A stretch of 64,000 nucleotides of DNA from Caprimulgus europaeus (lineage: Eukaryota; Chordata; Aves; Caprimulgiformes; Caprimulgidae), in NCBI GenBank assembly GCA_907165065.1, contig OU015533.1:25684578-25748577 (forward strand), read 5' to 3'. Position 1 is the stretch's first letter; each line of letters starts with the position of its first letter. Below are positions 23,179-36,012 of this stretch, one piece after another. The notes under the pieces are model-generated. The model was given only the letters and a program-made list of their open reading frames with translations, was not told the DNA's origin and did not search any database. The position numbers and the translations under genes were made by a program.

Positions 23179-26100
23179 AACATACAGACCACCACAGTAA
23201 GCAGATATGCTTATCGCACAGCAATAGCAATACTGCTACAGTTACTTAGCAACCAGTAAGATTTTTCTTTCCTGACAGAATTAAAAGAAAAAAACAATGT
23301 AAAGGAAGAGAAAAATTGGAAGCAAATTGAGTTGAATAAAAAAAAGCAAATACCATATTAACATTCAACGTGCATAATAACATGGGGACATCTTTGGTGT
23401 ATGCAGCAGCAACAGTTGCACAGCATTAAGTCAGCTTCTGCTATTAAAATCAAAGATAAACCTAACTTAAATTTTCCTACCATTCAGACGTGTTATCTAC
23501 CACCTTATGACTATATCATCTTCTCTGTTTCATAATACAGATAGAAAGAGGCAATAAAAGGGAAAATATGTTGACTTAAAGTTTCTGCAGGTGAGTATCA
23601 TCCCTGGTGCCAAGGGAAAGCAGCCTCAGCTGGAAGAATTTACAGAGAGCAAAATTTTGGTCCCTGTATTCAGTAAGAATAGCTACAAATGTTCATGGGC
23701 CTTCTGCAGGATCAGAAACTTGGCTGCTGCAGAACAAGGCACAGAAACACCTATGTGCTCCCCATCTTAGCTGGCCAGTGGGCTTCATGCACTCTGTTAA
23801 AATCGGCTCAGACGGACGGACGGACACATCTCCCCCTTCTCCCTTGACTGGATCACTCTCCTTCCTCACCGCTCCCTACCAGCTCAGGCAGGATTTAGAA
23901 GTTTATTTGATTGACTTTAAAAGGTGAGGATTTAGTGTACATTCTGGCATGGAGCAAATGTAATGAAATTTCTATACGTTGACCAATTAAACATAAATTT
24001 TTGGCCCTATTTTTATGATTTAGGAAGGAATTAATCTTCTTCTGAAGGAAATTACAGACTTAATTACTAAAAGTAATGATGCTGTGAATAAACACTTAGA
24101 TTTGCAGCAGAAGAACTGTGTTTATTAGCACTGTGGTTTTCCTTATAAAACAGCACTGTTTCATCAGGATGCCGTAATATATATTACCTTCCAAGGCAAT
24201 AAGAGTCTCATGTACAAAATACCAGAGACCAACAATCACTTTTTAACTTAATTATTACAGCAGTTACAATTTCTTGAGCATTTTCTGTGGAATCAAATGG
24301 ATGAATAGGAAAAAAAATAGCATTTTATTTTGTAATTTCCACTGAAATACTCTTTTGCTGATAAAACCCACAAAGTTACTGGGCTTTGTTTTCATATTTG
24401 TTTGCAGGTAAAAACATTTCAGGACAAAGCATCCCTCAAAAACTTTCTATTAATATAATTTTTTTTTAAAACCTTGGAACAAAAATCCAAAGGGCTCTCC
24501 CACAGAGTGTTTGATGTGGTGCAGGTCTGCCACCATCATAGTCTGCATTTCCATAAAACAAGTTTTTCTTATCTAGTGCAAGAGAGAAATAAAAGAGTCT
24601 TTCTCAAGTATCAAAGAGAGAGAAAAGTAAAGTCAAAAAGTGGTTGTGAGCTGGGGTTTTGCTGATCTGAAATTTCAGTTAAGCATCAACCATTTTAAAG
24701 GGAAATGTGTCCCCACAGAAAATCTACGGTGGGTGGTGACATCAGGAACATGATTGCTGTGCCTTGTTACCGAAGCCTGTTTCCCCCTAATTTCTTGGTT
24801 TTGATAGCCCTTTGCTTGTACAGCAAAAGTTTTACTGTACAATCTTTTTTTCTTTTTTTTTTTTTATGTGGTGTTTGAAGTTTCTCAAGGGGACCAATTC
24901 CCTTCTGAAACACAACAGACACAGTTATTGTTAGCGTGAGTAATGCTGGTTTCAGGAGACTTGTAAAGACCGTAGGCTTTGTGAAGGACATGGGGGCATC
25001 ATTAGGAGAAGAAGAATTGTCAGAGCCGCATCTTTACCCCAATCACTGAATGAGGCAACTGATCCGAAGGACACTTACTCTACAGGGTATGATTTTTCTC
25101 TCTCTTGTTTCCAAGTGGTCCAAAGTAAGGAAATACTTTCTTTTGGCTGATGCTTAGTGGTGTAAGCGCTGGCTTCACCTGAGCTCTGTACAACCAGACT
25201 GATCTGCGTGTTCGTTTGTACTTGGCAGAAGGAACCTTCTCCACTATGAAGGTGCTTGCTGCTCTTATTGCAGTCTGTCACTGCTAAAAGAGGCTCTCAT
25301 TGCCTTGGGACTTTAAAAATGACAGATTCCTCCAGTTTGTCCTGGAGAGCAGGGAATGCTGTACAAAGTTTCAGTGAAGTGGAAAATTCTGATTTACAGT
25401 AAGCAGAAGAGTGGAACAGGACTGCAAAAGCTTAGATGAAGACATGAGCATTTTACTCAGATGAGGAGTATCAATGCATACCTATCTCTTTATTCAGTCT
25501 TTTGAGCACTGCAAGAATCGTCACTGTAGCAGTGTAGGTCTGAAAGGCTGCCTGCGGGTTCTCTATAGCAGTGGCAAATATGCAAGTATTACTGTCAGAC
25601 TGAACAGGGCACAGCACAATAGGCACAGCAGCTGACAGATTGGCTTCCAGTGATGATCTTAGTCCCATAAACCTCTAGCCACTTGAGACATAGATCTTTC
25701 TTATGGTTGCATCTTTACTCATATCACACATTTGATATCCTTCCTACATAATCATTGAAGGATTTGTACAGAATTTCTGTTTTCCCTTTTGTTACTTGCA
25801 GCTGGATTAATGTTTTATGTAAATCCTGGAAGGCCTGAGATTAAATTGTATGTAAGTCCAAGAAAATAGAAATAAGCCTCCATATAAACAAGTAAATAAA
25901 GTACCAGCATCCTTCTGGGAACCAGGTGCTCTCCTGTCTCTCTGCACTACTGAAGCACGGCAGACAGTTTGAGTTCCAGGCTGGTATTCTGCCAGTCATG
26001 TTTAAAGCCGAGACTACCTGCAGCTGGTTTTCCTCCCCCACTTTAAAGAGAGTAGTTAATTATCTCTTCTTTGCATCTACATGCCTCACTCCAAACCTTT

Positions 26101-29100
26101 AATTAAAGGAAGGATATGGTAGATTGTTAAACTTCCCTACTTTAGACTTGCCTCTTCCCCTTCAGTGATTCATCATCTTAGTGAGACTTGCTTATAGAGC
26201 ACATAACTCAAGAGAGAAGCTTTTCTGTGCAATTAGCTAAGCAGACTGAACTCTGTCATCACAAAGGGATAAAAATAACCTTTAAAATAGCAGGCCAGAT
26301 TCATAGTTACTTATGGCCGTGCTGAGGTGGCTATGCCACACTGCAGGGAACACAGGACAGAGTATGGGTCGTCCTTTGCTGAACAGGGCAGGTAGAGGAA
26401 CCATCTGTACTAACTCCTGCTTGGTAGGAAACTTGTTGCCTGTGAAGCTGGTAACCTCTGATGGTGCTCAGAATTGCAGGATAGCAAGAAAACTGACTGA
26501 ACAGTGAAATCTCTACTGACTTCTTTGGGGCCCTCTGGAAAAAGTTTCTATGGGCACCCTCAGGAGGAAGACAGACCTTCAAGCCTATCACCTAAACAAA
26601 CATCTGTAGGCAAGTATCAGCCAAAGCTAATTTCTAGACTGGCACCAAAACAGTCTCCCTCTGTCAAGCCAATCTATTTTTGTGCTATTCACTTCTGAAG
26701 CCAAAAAAGGCAAGATAAGCAAATGATATTACAGCTTGGTAAGTGTTAGTTACCAACTAAACATACAAAAATTCAGTAGATCTTTGCTATCCAGGAAGTA
26801 AATACATTCAACAACAATGATGTGATTTCAACTTAATTAAATCAAAAAAAGGGAAATTGCATATGAATTATCACAGAGAGATGTGTCTAAACAGCTTGAC
26901 TTGGATCAAGCTCCAGACAATAACTGAAGTGAGATTACTTCCCAAAGAACCAGCATAAGGACATGTAAGCAGTATTGTCAGATGTCTTGTTTTATTTCTA
27001 ACCAGCCCTGAATACACTTCAAGTCAGAAGAGTCTACATAAATAGACTTTTCCCATGGCACAGAGGTTCAGGCAGGAGTCCATACACAGACATGCTCATT
27101 TCAAGTTTTAGTTTGCAAAAATTGTTTAGGAAAAGAATCACTTATTCCTCTTTATATTGAGCACTGCAAGTGCTTTTATATTGAGGTGACACCAAACCAG
27201 ACAAGTCAATACTGATTAAAAAAAACCCAACAAAACAAGTCAATAAAGCCCTGCTTTTTAACCCTCTGTTCAAATGATTTTGTAGTAAATAGTGTTGCTA
27301 CTTCTGTACATTTTCAGTCTGATCACGATCAGAGTGAATAATACACTCAAAGATTAAATGAGAGCACTAGAAACCTGAGGTTTGATCAGGCAGGGTATTT
27401 TTTTTTTCTTCTCAAGCCTGAACGATAACTTTCCTGCTCTCCTACGGCAGTGCCATGAGATAAAAAACCCAAAAAGCAAATTGTCAATGTACTACTACTG
27501 TCTATGAAATGATCAAACCATCATTCTGCCACAGGCAATGTTCCTGGGTGAATGGTAGAGATCTCGTGCCAGTTCAGCACAAAGAAGCACAACTCATTCA
27601 ACTACACCTCAAATATGCATTATACAAATGGAGAAGCTCTACCTTGCTTACTAAAGATCCATCTTTAGAGGTAATAATGTTCTTGATGGGAAACTATTCC
27701 ACTCTGGTACCTATAAGTGAAGGCTCCTACCTGTAGGTGAAGGGTTATCTTGAGAGGTGCAAAGGAAGAGCAGTGGAGCTGATCTTCATAAGACGAATTA
27801 TTGAGATCAATCTGATTTTGAAGTCTAACCTAATTCTGAAAGGTGAAAGAGCGTCTTGAGAACCAAAAAAGAAAGAAAATTGCAAATACTAGAAATTGTT
27901 CACAGTTTCAGAGTGAGGAAGACACAACTTGGGACAGATGAGTGAGGATTCACAAGGAGGGCATGACGTTGGGGGTACCGTTCTTTACTATTTTGTATCT
28001 TATAAAGCACAAAGCTAGAAAGCTTGGTGAGAAGGCTTTGTAAGCAAGTGAATGTCAGGTGCTGAGTCAGACAAAAAAGATCTACCCAGAATGAGGAACA
28101 GCAGAAGTGCTGTGTGGTAAAGTAACCTGAACAATTATGGAAAAAGACCAAGAGCAAATGACAACTAAGAGCAAGAGGCACCAATTTCAACTAACGGAAA
28201 ATTATTATAAGATTTGATTACTGCAGAAGCTGTAGGAACACCACTTATCGCCAAAAGCTGGATGGGCAAAAGCAGGCAGGTCTTCCTGTGGAAGAAAGAT
28301 GCAGTCATGATACGGTAGTTACACAGAGTGCCATTTCTATTATTATCTATTATCCTCTATTCTTTTGTCCAATTAATTACTCTCCAGAGGTCCAAAAGTA
28401 GTTTCTTACATCTATTTATTTGTCACATGCCTAAGCTGTAGGCTTTCTGGGGCAAGATCATATTTTCTGTGTGCAAGCAGTAGTGAACACAGTGGAGACC
28501 TGATTGCTGACTAAGATCACTTGAAATACAAATACTGTAAGATGTACTGTTATTTGAGGAGTGATCTAGCCTAGCTATAAAAGCTGGTAATGGTTGCTTA
28601 AGCCTCACACAGAAGTTTTCTTCCCCAACACCATACATTAAAAGCAAGAAAGCTTGCTAGGTTGGCATCTAATCTATTTTGAACCATTTTCTTCTATTGT
28701 TTGTGTTTAATTTAAGACACTATGTTTCTTCTCTGTTTAAGATTGGTTCACATCAGTAGATCCAAAGTAACAGTCTTTTGACCTTGGAGGAAAGGCTGAA
28801 ATGCTTTGTTAAAGACACACAGAGCCATCTTTTTACTTGAAGGTATTCTACCTGCAATCATTGCCCATGAAAAGGAGAGTTGCAGAGCCAGAGACTCGTA
28901 TGCTTAGGTTCTGATGGCCAGATATTAATATGTCTTTTCAAACTGAAATTGCATGAAAAATATGCACCCGTAGGTTTTAAAAAGTGAAATGTCAGGCAGA
29001 GGATGTTTTAAATCGTGTCAATTCCTCCTGCCTAGCACAACAACCTTTACTGTGTCTGTGACAGACACTGTGTTTTGCAAAGTGCAAGTGAATTTTGGAA

Positions 29101-30534
29101 ACCCATTGGTATACAGCTAGGTGGGGATCATTGCCGAACCCCATGGTCATCTTAGAAATCCGCCAACTCCAGCAGCTACTCTTCTAGTGCTAGTTATTCT
29201 AAACTTTGTTGTTGGTGTTCAAGGGACAGCAAGTCAGTCCCCTGTGTTCAAGATAGCCTTTTTGATCAATACAAAAACTGTGTAATATAAATTTATTTTC
29301 TTTGCAAGTCTGACGCTTAGAAAGACTTCACAATTTAGTTCAGAACCATTCCATTTAGTGGACTGACTATTTAAGCCTTCCATAGTGGATGAATCATAAA
29401 TACTGAAACCTAGCTCAGTTTTAGTTTTACTGTTGTGATATACATCTGCACTGAAGAGTCTATAAATAAAAGAATCCGAGCGACTATACATCATAAATAT
29501 TTATTTCTCAATTTATGTTTCCCTATCCCTCAGACAGAACTGGGACTGAGGCTGAAAAATGTATTTGTGATTGACTCATCTAGCAGCTACAAAATGAGCA
29601 ATCGGGACATCTTGGGGTCTTTATTAATTTAGAGGTAGTGGGAAAGTGGGACTGAGTTTCTTAAAACTGTGCCCCAGCAGCTTTCCCGACACATTTCACA
29701 ACAGGAGCTAGACAGCTGTTCTCATCTTCTCTGGAGACAGAATAAAGATGACTTTTGATATCAGTATACCTTATTTTTCAGTTAATAACCTGTCCCTTTC
29801 AGTCAAGAGCTGCCCTCGGTGGTCACTGTCTGGAGCCCCACATTAATTCTGTGCTACCAGGTATGTGGGAGGAAAAAAGAACAGGAAGGCTGCAAGAAGT
29901 TGATGGCCCTGGCAAACTGCTACACTTCACAGCTGTTAGTATTAACTGGGGTACTCTGAAGTCTTCAATTACTAGGATTTTCCACGAAAAAGTGAATTCT
30001 TGATGGAAGTGCATTGATCTTACAGGAAGGCCACAAGCCCTCATCGTTATGTGAGCAGCTGACACTCTAATATCTTTCATGCTGGAGCCTTCTGCAGAAA
30101 AAGCAGCAAATATTTCACCCATTGCTCTCAGTTTCTACTTTTTGCTGCAGCGTATTTTAAACAGCATTAATTGTTGTTTGGCACTTGTACTTGAAGCATT
30201 CTCTATGAGTCAGGCTAAAAGTTAACGTGCACTAAATAATAATACAGAAGCAGCCAATTAGTAAAAATGCATCAAAGCACTCTGTAATGCAACCAAACTA
30301 GCAGCTGATATAGGACTTTTGATGTAATTACTGGGGCTAAGATGTCAAATGATTGAACAAACCAGCATATCAATGAACTGTGCATATACAGACTATTAAA
30401 ACTGAGGGTGGCAAGGGATCTTAAGGTATCAGTCAACACATTACTCTGCAGTGAGTCATTTTTGGCAAAAGTTTGCTGAGAGGTTGTGAAATCTCTTCTA
30501 TTGTAGGTTTTAAGAACAAAGCCTAGGCTGTCTA

Positions 30535-30650
30535 TGCCAATGCTTACTCACCCAAACTGTGAGAATTTTTTCCTAACATCTAATTTAAATCTTCCTTCCT
30601 CAAATTTAACCTCATTGCCTCTTCTGCTAGCCTCAGTTAAGGTGAAGAGC
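30535..30650 (-). mobile_element. Old CR1-like 3' fragment
   Basis: The plus strand contains GTGAGAATTTTTTCCTAACA, then TCTAATTTAAATCTTCC and CCTCATTGCCTCTTC. These match in order the reverse complement of a CR1 3' region (the part usually reading as ...TTCTTCCTAATATCTAATCTAAA...). Divergence is high and no coding sequence remains, so this is an ancient copy. Boundaries are approximate. Confidence 0.6.
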
Positions 30651-33600
30651 AGTTTGTTTCATTATTTTCTGCTGCAGCCTTTCACAGACTTGCCACACAA
30701 GCCGACGTTGCATAGGGTCTGGCAAAGGCTGCACCCTTCCCTCACTCCACACCGTGCAAACTGCTGGTCTTACAGCTTCTGTAGTGAGAAGCAGCAGGTC
30801 TGAATGGGGGGCTGCACCACTTCCAGACGTTAAAACAGCTAGTTCAACCCTGGGGACCAACATATCCTTGCATATTCTATCTGTTATCTAAGCCAAGACA
30901 GGGGCTCTCATTTATCCTGTAGATGATGATGGTGTTAAAATCCAGAATTGCTGTTACTGAGTCTTGATAAGGTATTTGCCTTATATATAACTTATTTAAA
31001 TTGGAAATGCATATCTAATTATCCCCTTACTTGTAAGCACAAATAGCTGACTCTTGCTTTAGTTAGAGCTGGAACACAGACTTTACCTGCATGCTGTGAG
31101 AATACTGATATTTTATTTCTTCAGTATTTTTTTTTTTGTTAGACCTATTTAAGTCATATAATTAGAAAAAAAAATCCCACATAAGCAGGGTTGATCTGTT
31201 ATTCAACCTTCGGAAAAAAATTAAATGAGACAAAAAAGCCCCAAACTGGGCTTTTAAAGTTTGGGATATTGTCCCAACAGGAGAAAAATTACTGTGAGGT
31301 TGTTGGAGGAGGGAAGTTTTTGAATGTTTCCTCCTTGATGTCTTTTCTAGCTTCAAGTCCTGAAGCTGAAGTAGTTGCTGACCTCCAACTGTGATATTAC
31401 AAAGTGAAAATGAGGACATTCTGATAGTAAAATGGAACAGTGTGTATCACTGTGTGCAAATCATTAATACTGGTGTCCTCAGATAATTGAATATTTCAAC
31501 TCAGAGGCCTGTAATCTAGAGGAAGAGTCTTTATCTTCTACAAAACCCAAAACAAATCAGTCCAACATCCACATTAAAGTAACAGAAAATATGGAATGGG
31601 GAAAGAGGAGCCAGTCATGAAATTTTCGGAGTTAAAAAAAAAGAGAAAAAACCCAGCATTTAATTTCACTGCACCTCCACGAAGTATAACAAATTACATT
31701 TTTAAAATTAATGTTCAATTGACTGAGGAATCTCAAACTGGTAATTCAGTTGTGACCTCAGCAATAACTGCAGCAGACTAAATGCAGCACCAGTCCTTCC
31801 AGTACGTGGCATAGAGTGGGAGATGAGGAGAACACTATTGTCAGGGTTACAACAGCCTCCTTTCCCATGCACACACCTCCCCATCACATGGGAACTAGAA
31901 GCTGAACTCCTTAGGTGATTTAAGAGCTGTTTCCACAAAGCAAACAGAAGACAGCACACAAACATTGCCTGTGACACAGACCAGCTAAAGCAAGGTGCTG
32001 AAAACCTTTAGAGTCAAAGAAATTGTTGTGTGAGGTAGGTTAGAGATCTGATGTATTTTGCAAGTCTGTAACAGTGGTGGCAGTCTTCCCTAAGGAACTC
32101 ATCTGCAAGGCACAAGAAGAATATGTCTGAAGAATGAAACAAAACAAAAAACCTTTAAAGCATTTCTTCAGTGAAAGGGTTTTAGCAGGGATCATACTCA
32201 GGAGCAGAGATGCTGGTGTTTCGCTTTAACAGCCCCATAGATCCAGCTTGGCAATAAAAGGAACATGTGGGTAACATTTTCACACAGCCTCCGCACAGGT
32301 CCCTGAAGGTACTTGTGGAGTCTTGGGGCTTCTTCCCCTGCGGCAGGTCCCAGACAGTGCTGGGAGCACTGCCGTGGGCAGGGTCCCTCCTCTACCTCAT
32401 TCCCCTCACCTGCTGCAAGGTGTTTAAAGGCAAACCTCAAAGCTTCTGCTCTGAAAAGAGATTTTTCCACATCAAATTCACTTGATGAATGTTTATCTGG
32501 TTTGTATTCCTGGCTATTTCACATGAGCAATGATGGAAGTCACTTGAATGGGTATCCAAGGAGACAACTTTACTGAATTAAACTAATTAATCTTACCTCA
32601 TTACTGTTTACAGTTGTTTTTAAATAGATAGTAACTGATTCTGTAGAGCCCATTATAGCTCCTCTGTATGGAACACTTTATAAAGATATGTAATACATTT
32701 ATCAGAGCTAGTGTTGCTTCTTAAAACAATGTTGTTCAGCTTCTCCATTTCATTAGTAACATATTATTTTCCACTCGTACTGTCAGCCTCTAGTTCACAT
32801 TATGCTCCCCCTAGATCTCATTTTCCTTTGGTTTTGATAACATTGGTATCATTCACATGTGCCTTCTATTTCTGTCACATTATTCCAATAATGCCACTAG
32901 GTGTCATCAAAACGTACAGCAGCACCATGGTTCACCACTTAGAGACTAAGATTTGACAATTCTGAGGGGGAAAAAACCTAAATTCTTGCTAGCTGCCAAT
33001 AAATTGACACAGCAGAAAAAGGCCTACACTTCTGATTTCCCCATGCCTTCTCTGTTTAGCTGGACTTTTGCATTATAGCTACAAGATGCAAACAGCACAC
33101 TCCAAACATTTGCACTGTGAGTAGTTGACATCAGCTTACCTTTTATTTCATTAAAAGTCATTCTAAAGTCTGCCTGGATTTACAGTGCTCATCAGCACAC
33201 CTGGAGAGATTCCCTTATCTGGGGTCAGTCCTTCCTGGCTTTTCAACAAGGCATAGGATCTCCCAATTACATGACATCTACAAGATGAAAAAAAAGCACG
33301 TGAATTGAAGAGGCATCAGATAGGACATATTCCACGGTTTAACTTAAAAACATAAAAAGACTCCCAAAACATCAGTAAGTTGTGAAGCAATTTCTTTTTC
33401 AAAGCAAATACAACTTTTCATCTTTGTCCTCCAGGTTTTCCTCCCCAAATGTTTACTTTTTCAACAAAAATAGTACATGCTGTTTCTACCTATCACATTC
33501 TAACTGTCCATTTCTGTATGCTGTCACTTGTCCAGGTCACCATTTCTACATTCATTGACTGCATAGAGGATTTATTTTTTTAAACTATCTGGACCAGAAG

Positions 33601-35977
33601 CTTGAATAAATTATACGTGTTAACCAGGGCTGTTAATCAGATCCCTGATACAAAAACATTATGTGTCAAGTGCTGAAATAAACCTGAATTCTCATAGACA
33701 GCCAGGGACTGTGGGACTTGCTGTGTGCATGGGGAAGAGTAAACAGCCAAAGGTGTGCCGAGACAGCACAACCACTCCATGCTGCACACGGCCAGGCAGC
33801 ACCTGTGAGCCAGCAGCTGCTGTGGCCCCACGGGCTGTGCCGAGCTGGCAGCATCCTGCAGCCAGTCACTGCCGGCTCTGCCGAGCTGCTGTTGGTTTAT
33901 CTGGCACCAGCCAGGTGATTCACAATAGCAAAATGCAGGGAGAGATTCACCCTTTAATTTTCTTAAATATAATCTACTGGCAAATTACAGAGAGCATGTT
34001 GCAGTAAAAAAGAACAGCGTCACCAAAGCTTCTGGTATCTTTAAGAAAAGCAAATCAGTTCCAGTGCACAAATAAATTACATGTTTTCAAGTTTATTATT
34101 TTGTTTCAACTCACACAAGCAAAAACATTTTCATTGATTTATCATTCTTGCAAGGCTTAATTTGGGGATTTTTACCTTTTAAGGAGGTTTAGCTGGACTG
34201 GATGCCTTTTAACTCAGCTACCTTCTGGCTGGGTCAGTGCAGGATTCTGCTTCCTTCTTGGGCCCAAGGGAAACAACCCTATGTTATTATTTGCAGTTGT
34301 CCTTAAGGGAGGCAGATAGCAGAGTCTCCTTCACTCAATTTATTTGGAGGTAGGTAATTAAGCAAGGATAAGTGGAAACATCATCTAGAAAACCGCTACA
34401 TCCTTCTGTGCTCGTGATGCCCAGGATTAGTACAAAGGAAGGAAGTGAGCCAAGGAGAAAGAGTCCTGGATAAATTCAAATATCTACAAAAGTCTAGGAA
34501 ACCCTGGCCTATACCTTTGTCTTGTGTGAGATGCCTACTTACATTAAACTCAGGCTTTGCAGGATTCTGCAAACTGAATTTGCTGTTAAATATAACCTCT
34601 AGATTTCACACAGGACTGGTTATTATTAATATCCCATCTATTTGACCCAGATTCGGTAGACTGCAAAGTGCTATGTTTAAATTTAAGTTCTAAAGTAAAA
34701 ATAATTAAATTGAAAAATCAATCACTGGACATTTTCACATTCAGTTCATTTAAGGTCAGACTGTTGCTGTCTCAGAGAACATAAGTTATACTAGTTTAAG
34801 TTTTCTTAATGGACCAAGTTTAGAAGTTATGTGAAATTGTGCATAATTATATATCGGCTAATGTGTCTAAATTGTCACATAGCATACATATTGCGAGGTA
34901 TGTACCCATTTACATCCTCTTTGACTTAGTTGTTAGTTGGACACAAGAAGACAAAGGGCAGGAAGTGCCACCAGGAGTTCTGGATGGCTCAAAAGGTCAC
35001 AGCTAAACTGGACCTATGCAGGAGCTGCTGTGTTAGATGTGATCTGCTGTGGGTGATTGACCTTTGCAATCCAGGTGGTACCATTTGAACTGTTCTGCAC
35101 CTCTCTAGTATGCTGCCTCTAGGGAAAGCCCTAATTCAGGGTAGAACTCAACTTGTTCAGCTTGCTTCAAATTTTAGTCCTCTTCAGTCATCAACTCTAT
35201 CAGTTATGTTTTGAATTTCTGTAGAAAATCTATAATAATCCAGTTAGAAAGGATCTTTGGTCTTACATCTAATTGGTTCTCTAGCTGGAGTTGCTTTAGG
35301 CTTGCATCTGTTTTTTTTTCAAACAGTAATAATTTCATTCAGTTCAGAACACTTTCAACAGAATTTCTTAGTATTATGAAGTATAAATATTTTCCAGTTT
35401 CATCACAACCTATACATCTCCATTGTTCAGAGATCTTAGCTCAGTGTAGTTTGGCTCCAGATTAAGATAAATAATTGCACATTTAAAGGTTTGTGTCTTT
35501 GGTTCTTGGGCTTTTTATTTTTTTCTCTTTTTAGTTTATGGGCTCTGCCTAATTAAGTATAAAAGTATTTGTCTATTAAAAAGGATCACTTGTATTTTTA
35601 TTATATGATAAATATCGGTTAATGTTAAGATTTTTATTTTTCTTTACAAGAAGTAATATTTCATTGTACGCTATATTTTTAAAATATCTTGTTAGGTTTT
35701 GTGGCAAATGATATTGCTGGCTTGTAACAGTAAATTCTGAAATAGTCCAATTACTTTAAGAAAGTAATTTGGAAATTATTTTCGAAAAGTATATTTTTCT
35801 TTTAATGGCACTTTTCTGATTAATATGTGTTTTTAGGGAATGTTGTTATTGGTACAGCTGGCCCTCCTAATAAAATAATTCTTTGAGGGTGAAGCATATG
35901 CAACACGCTTTAAACAGGACCTTGGTAGGCCATTTTACAGACATACAGAACTTCAGCAACTTAAAGCTGTAATCCTA

Positions 35978-36012
35978 AGAAAAAAAAAAAAAAAGAAAAA
36001 AGAAAAATAAAG
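35978..36012. repeat. A-rich tract
   Basis: About 35 bases are almost all A with three interrupting G and one T, ending in AATAAAG. No transposon body is recognisable upstream, so this may be simple sequence and not a retrotransposon tail. Confidence 0.8.

Larger units (their letters stand above)
15881..30534. other. Intergenic stretch without supported genes
   Basis: This long AT-rich stretch has only short, unrecognised open frames (109 codons or fewer). Simple repeats include the GGTTT repeat near 16.4 kb, the pyrimidine tract near 18.4 kb, a GGAC run near 23814-23825, a T run near 24847-24865 and an A/AAAC tract near 20180-20200. No exon, RNA gene or transposon was confidently recognised. 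Confidence 0.6.
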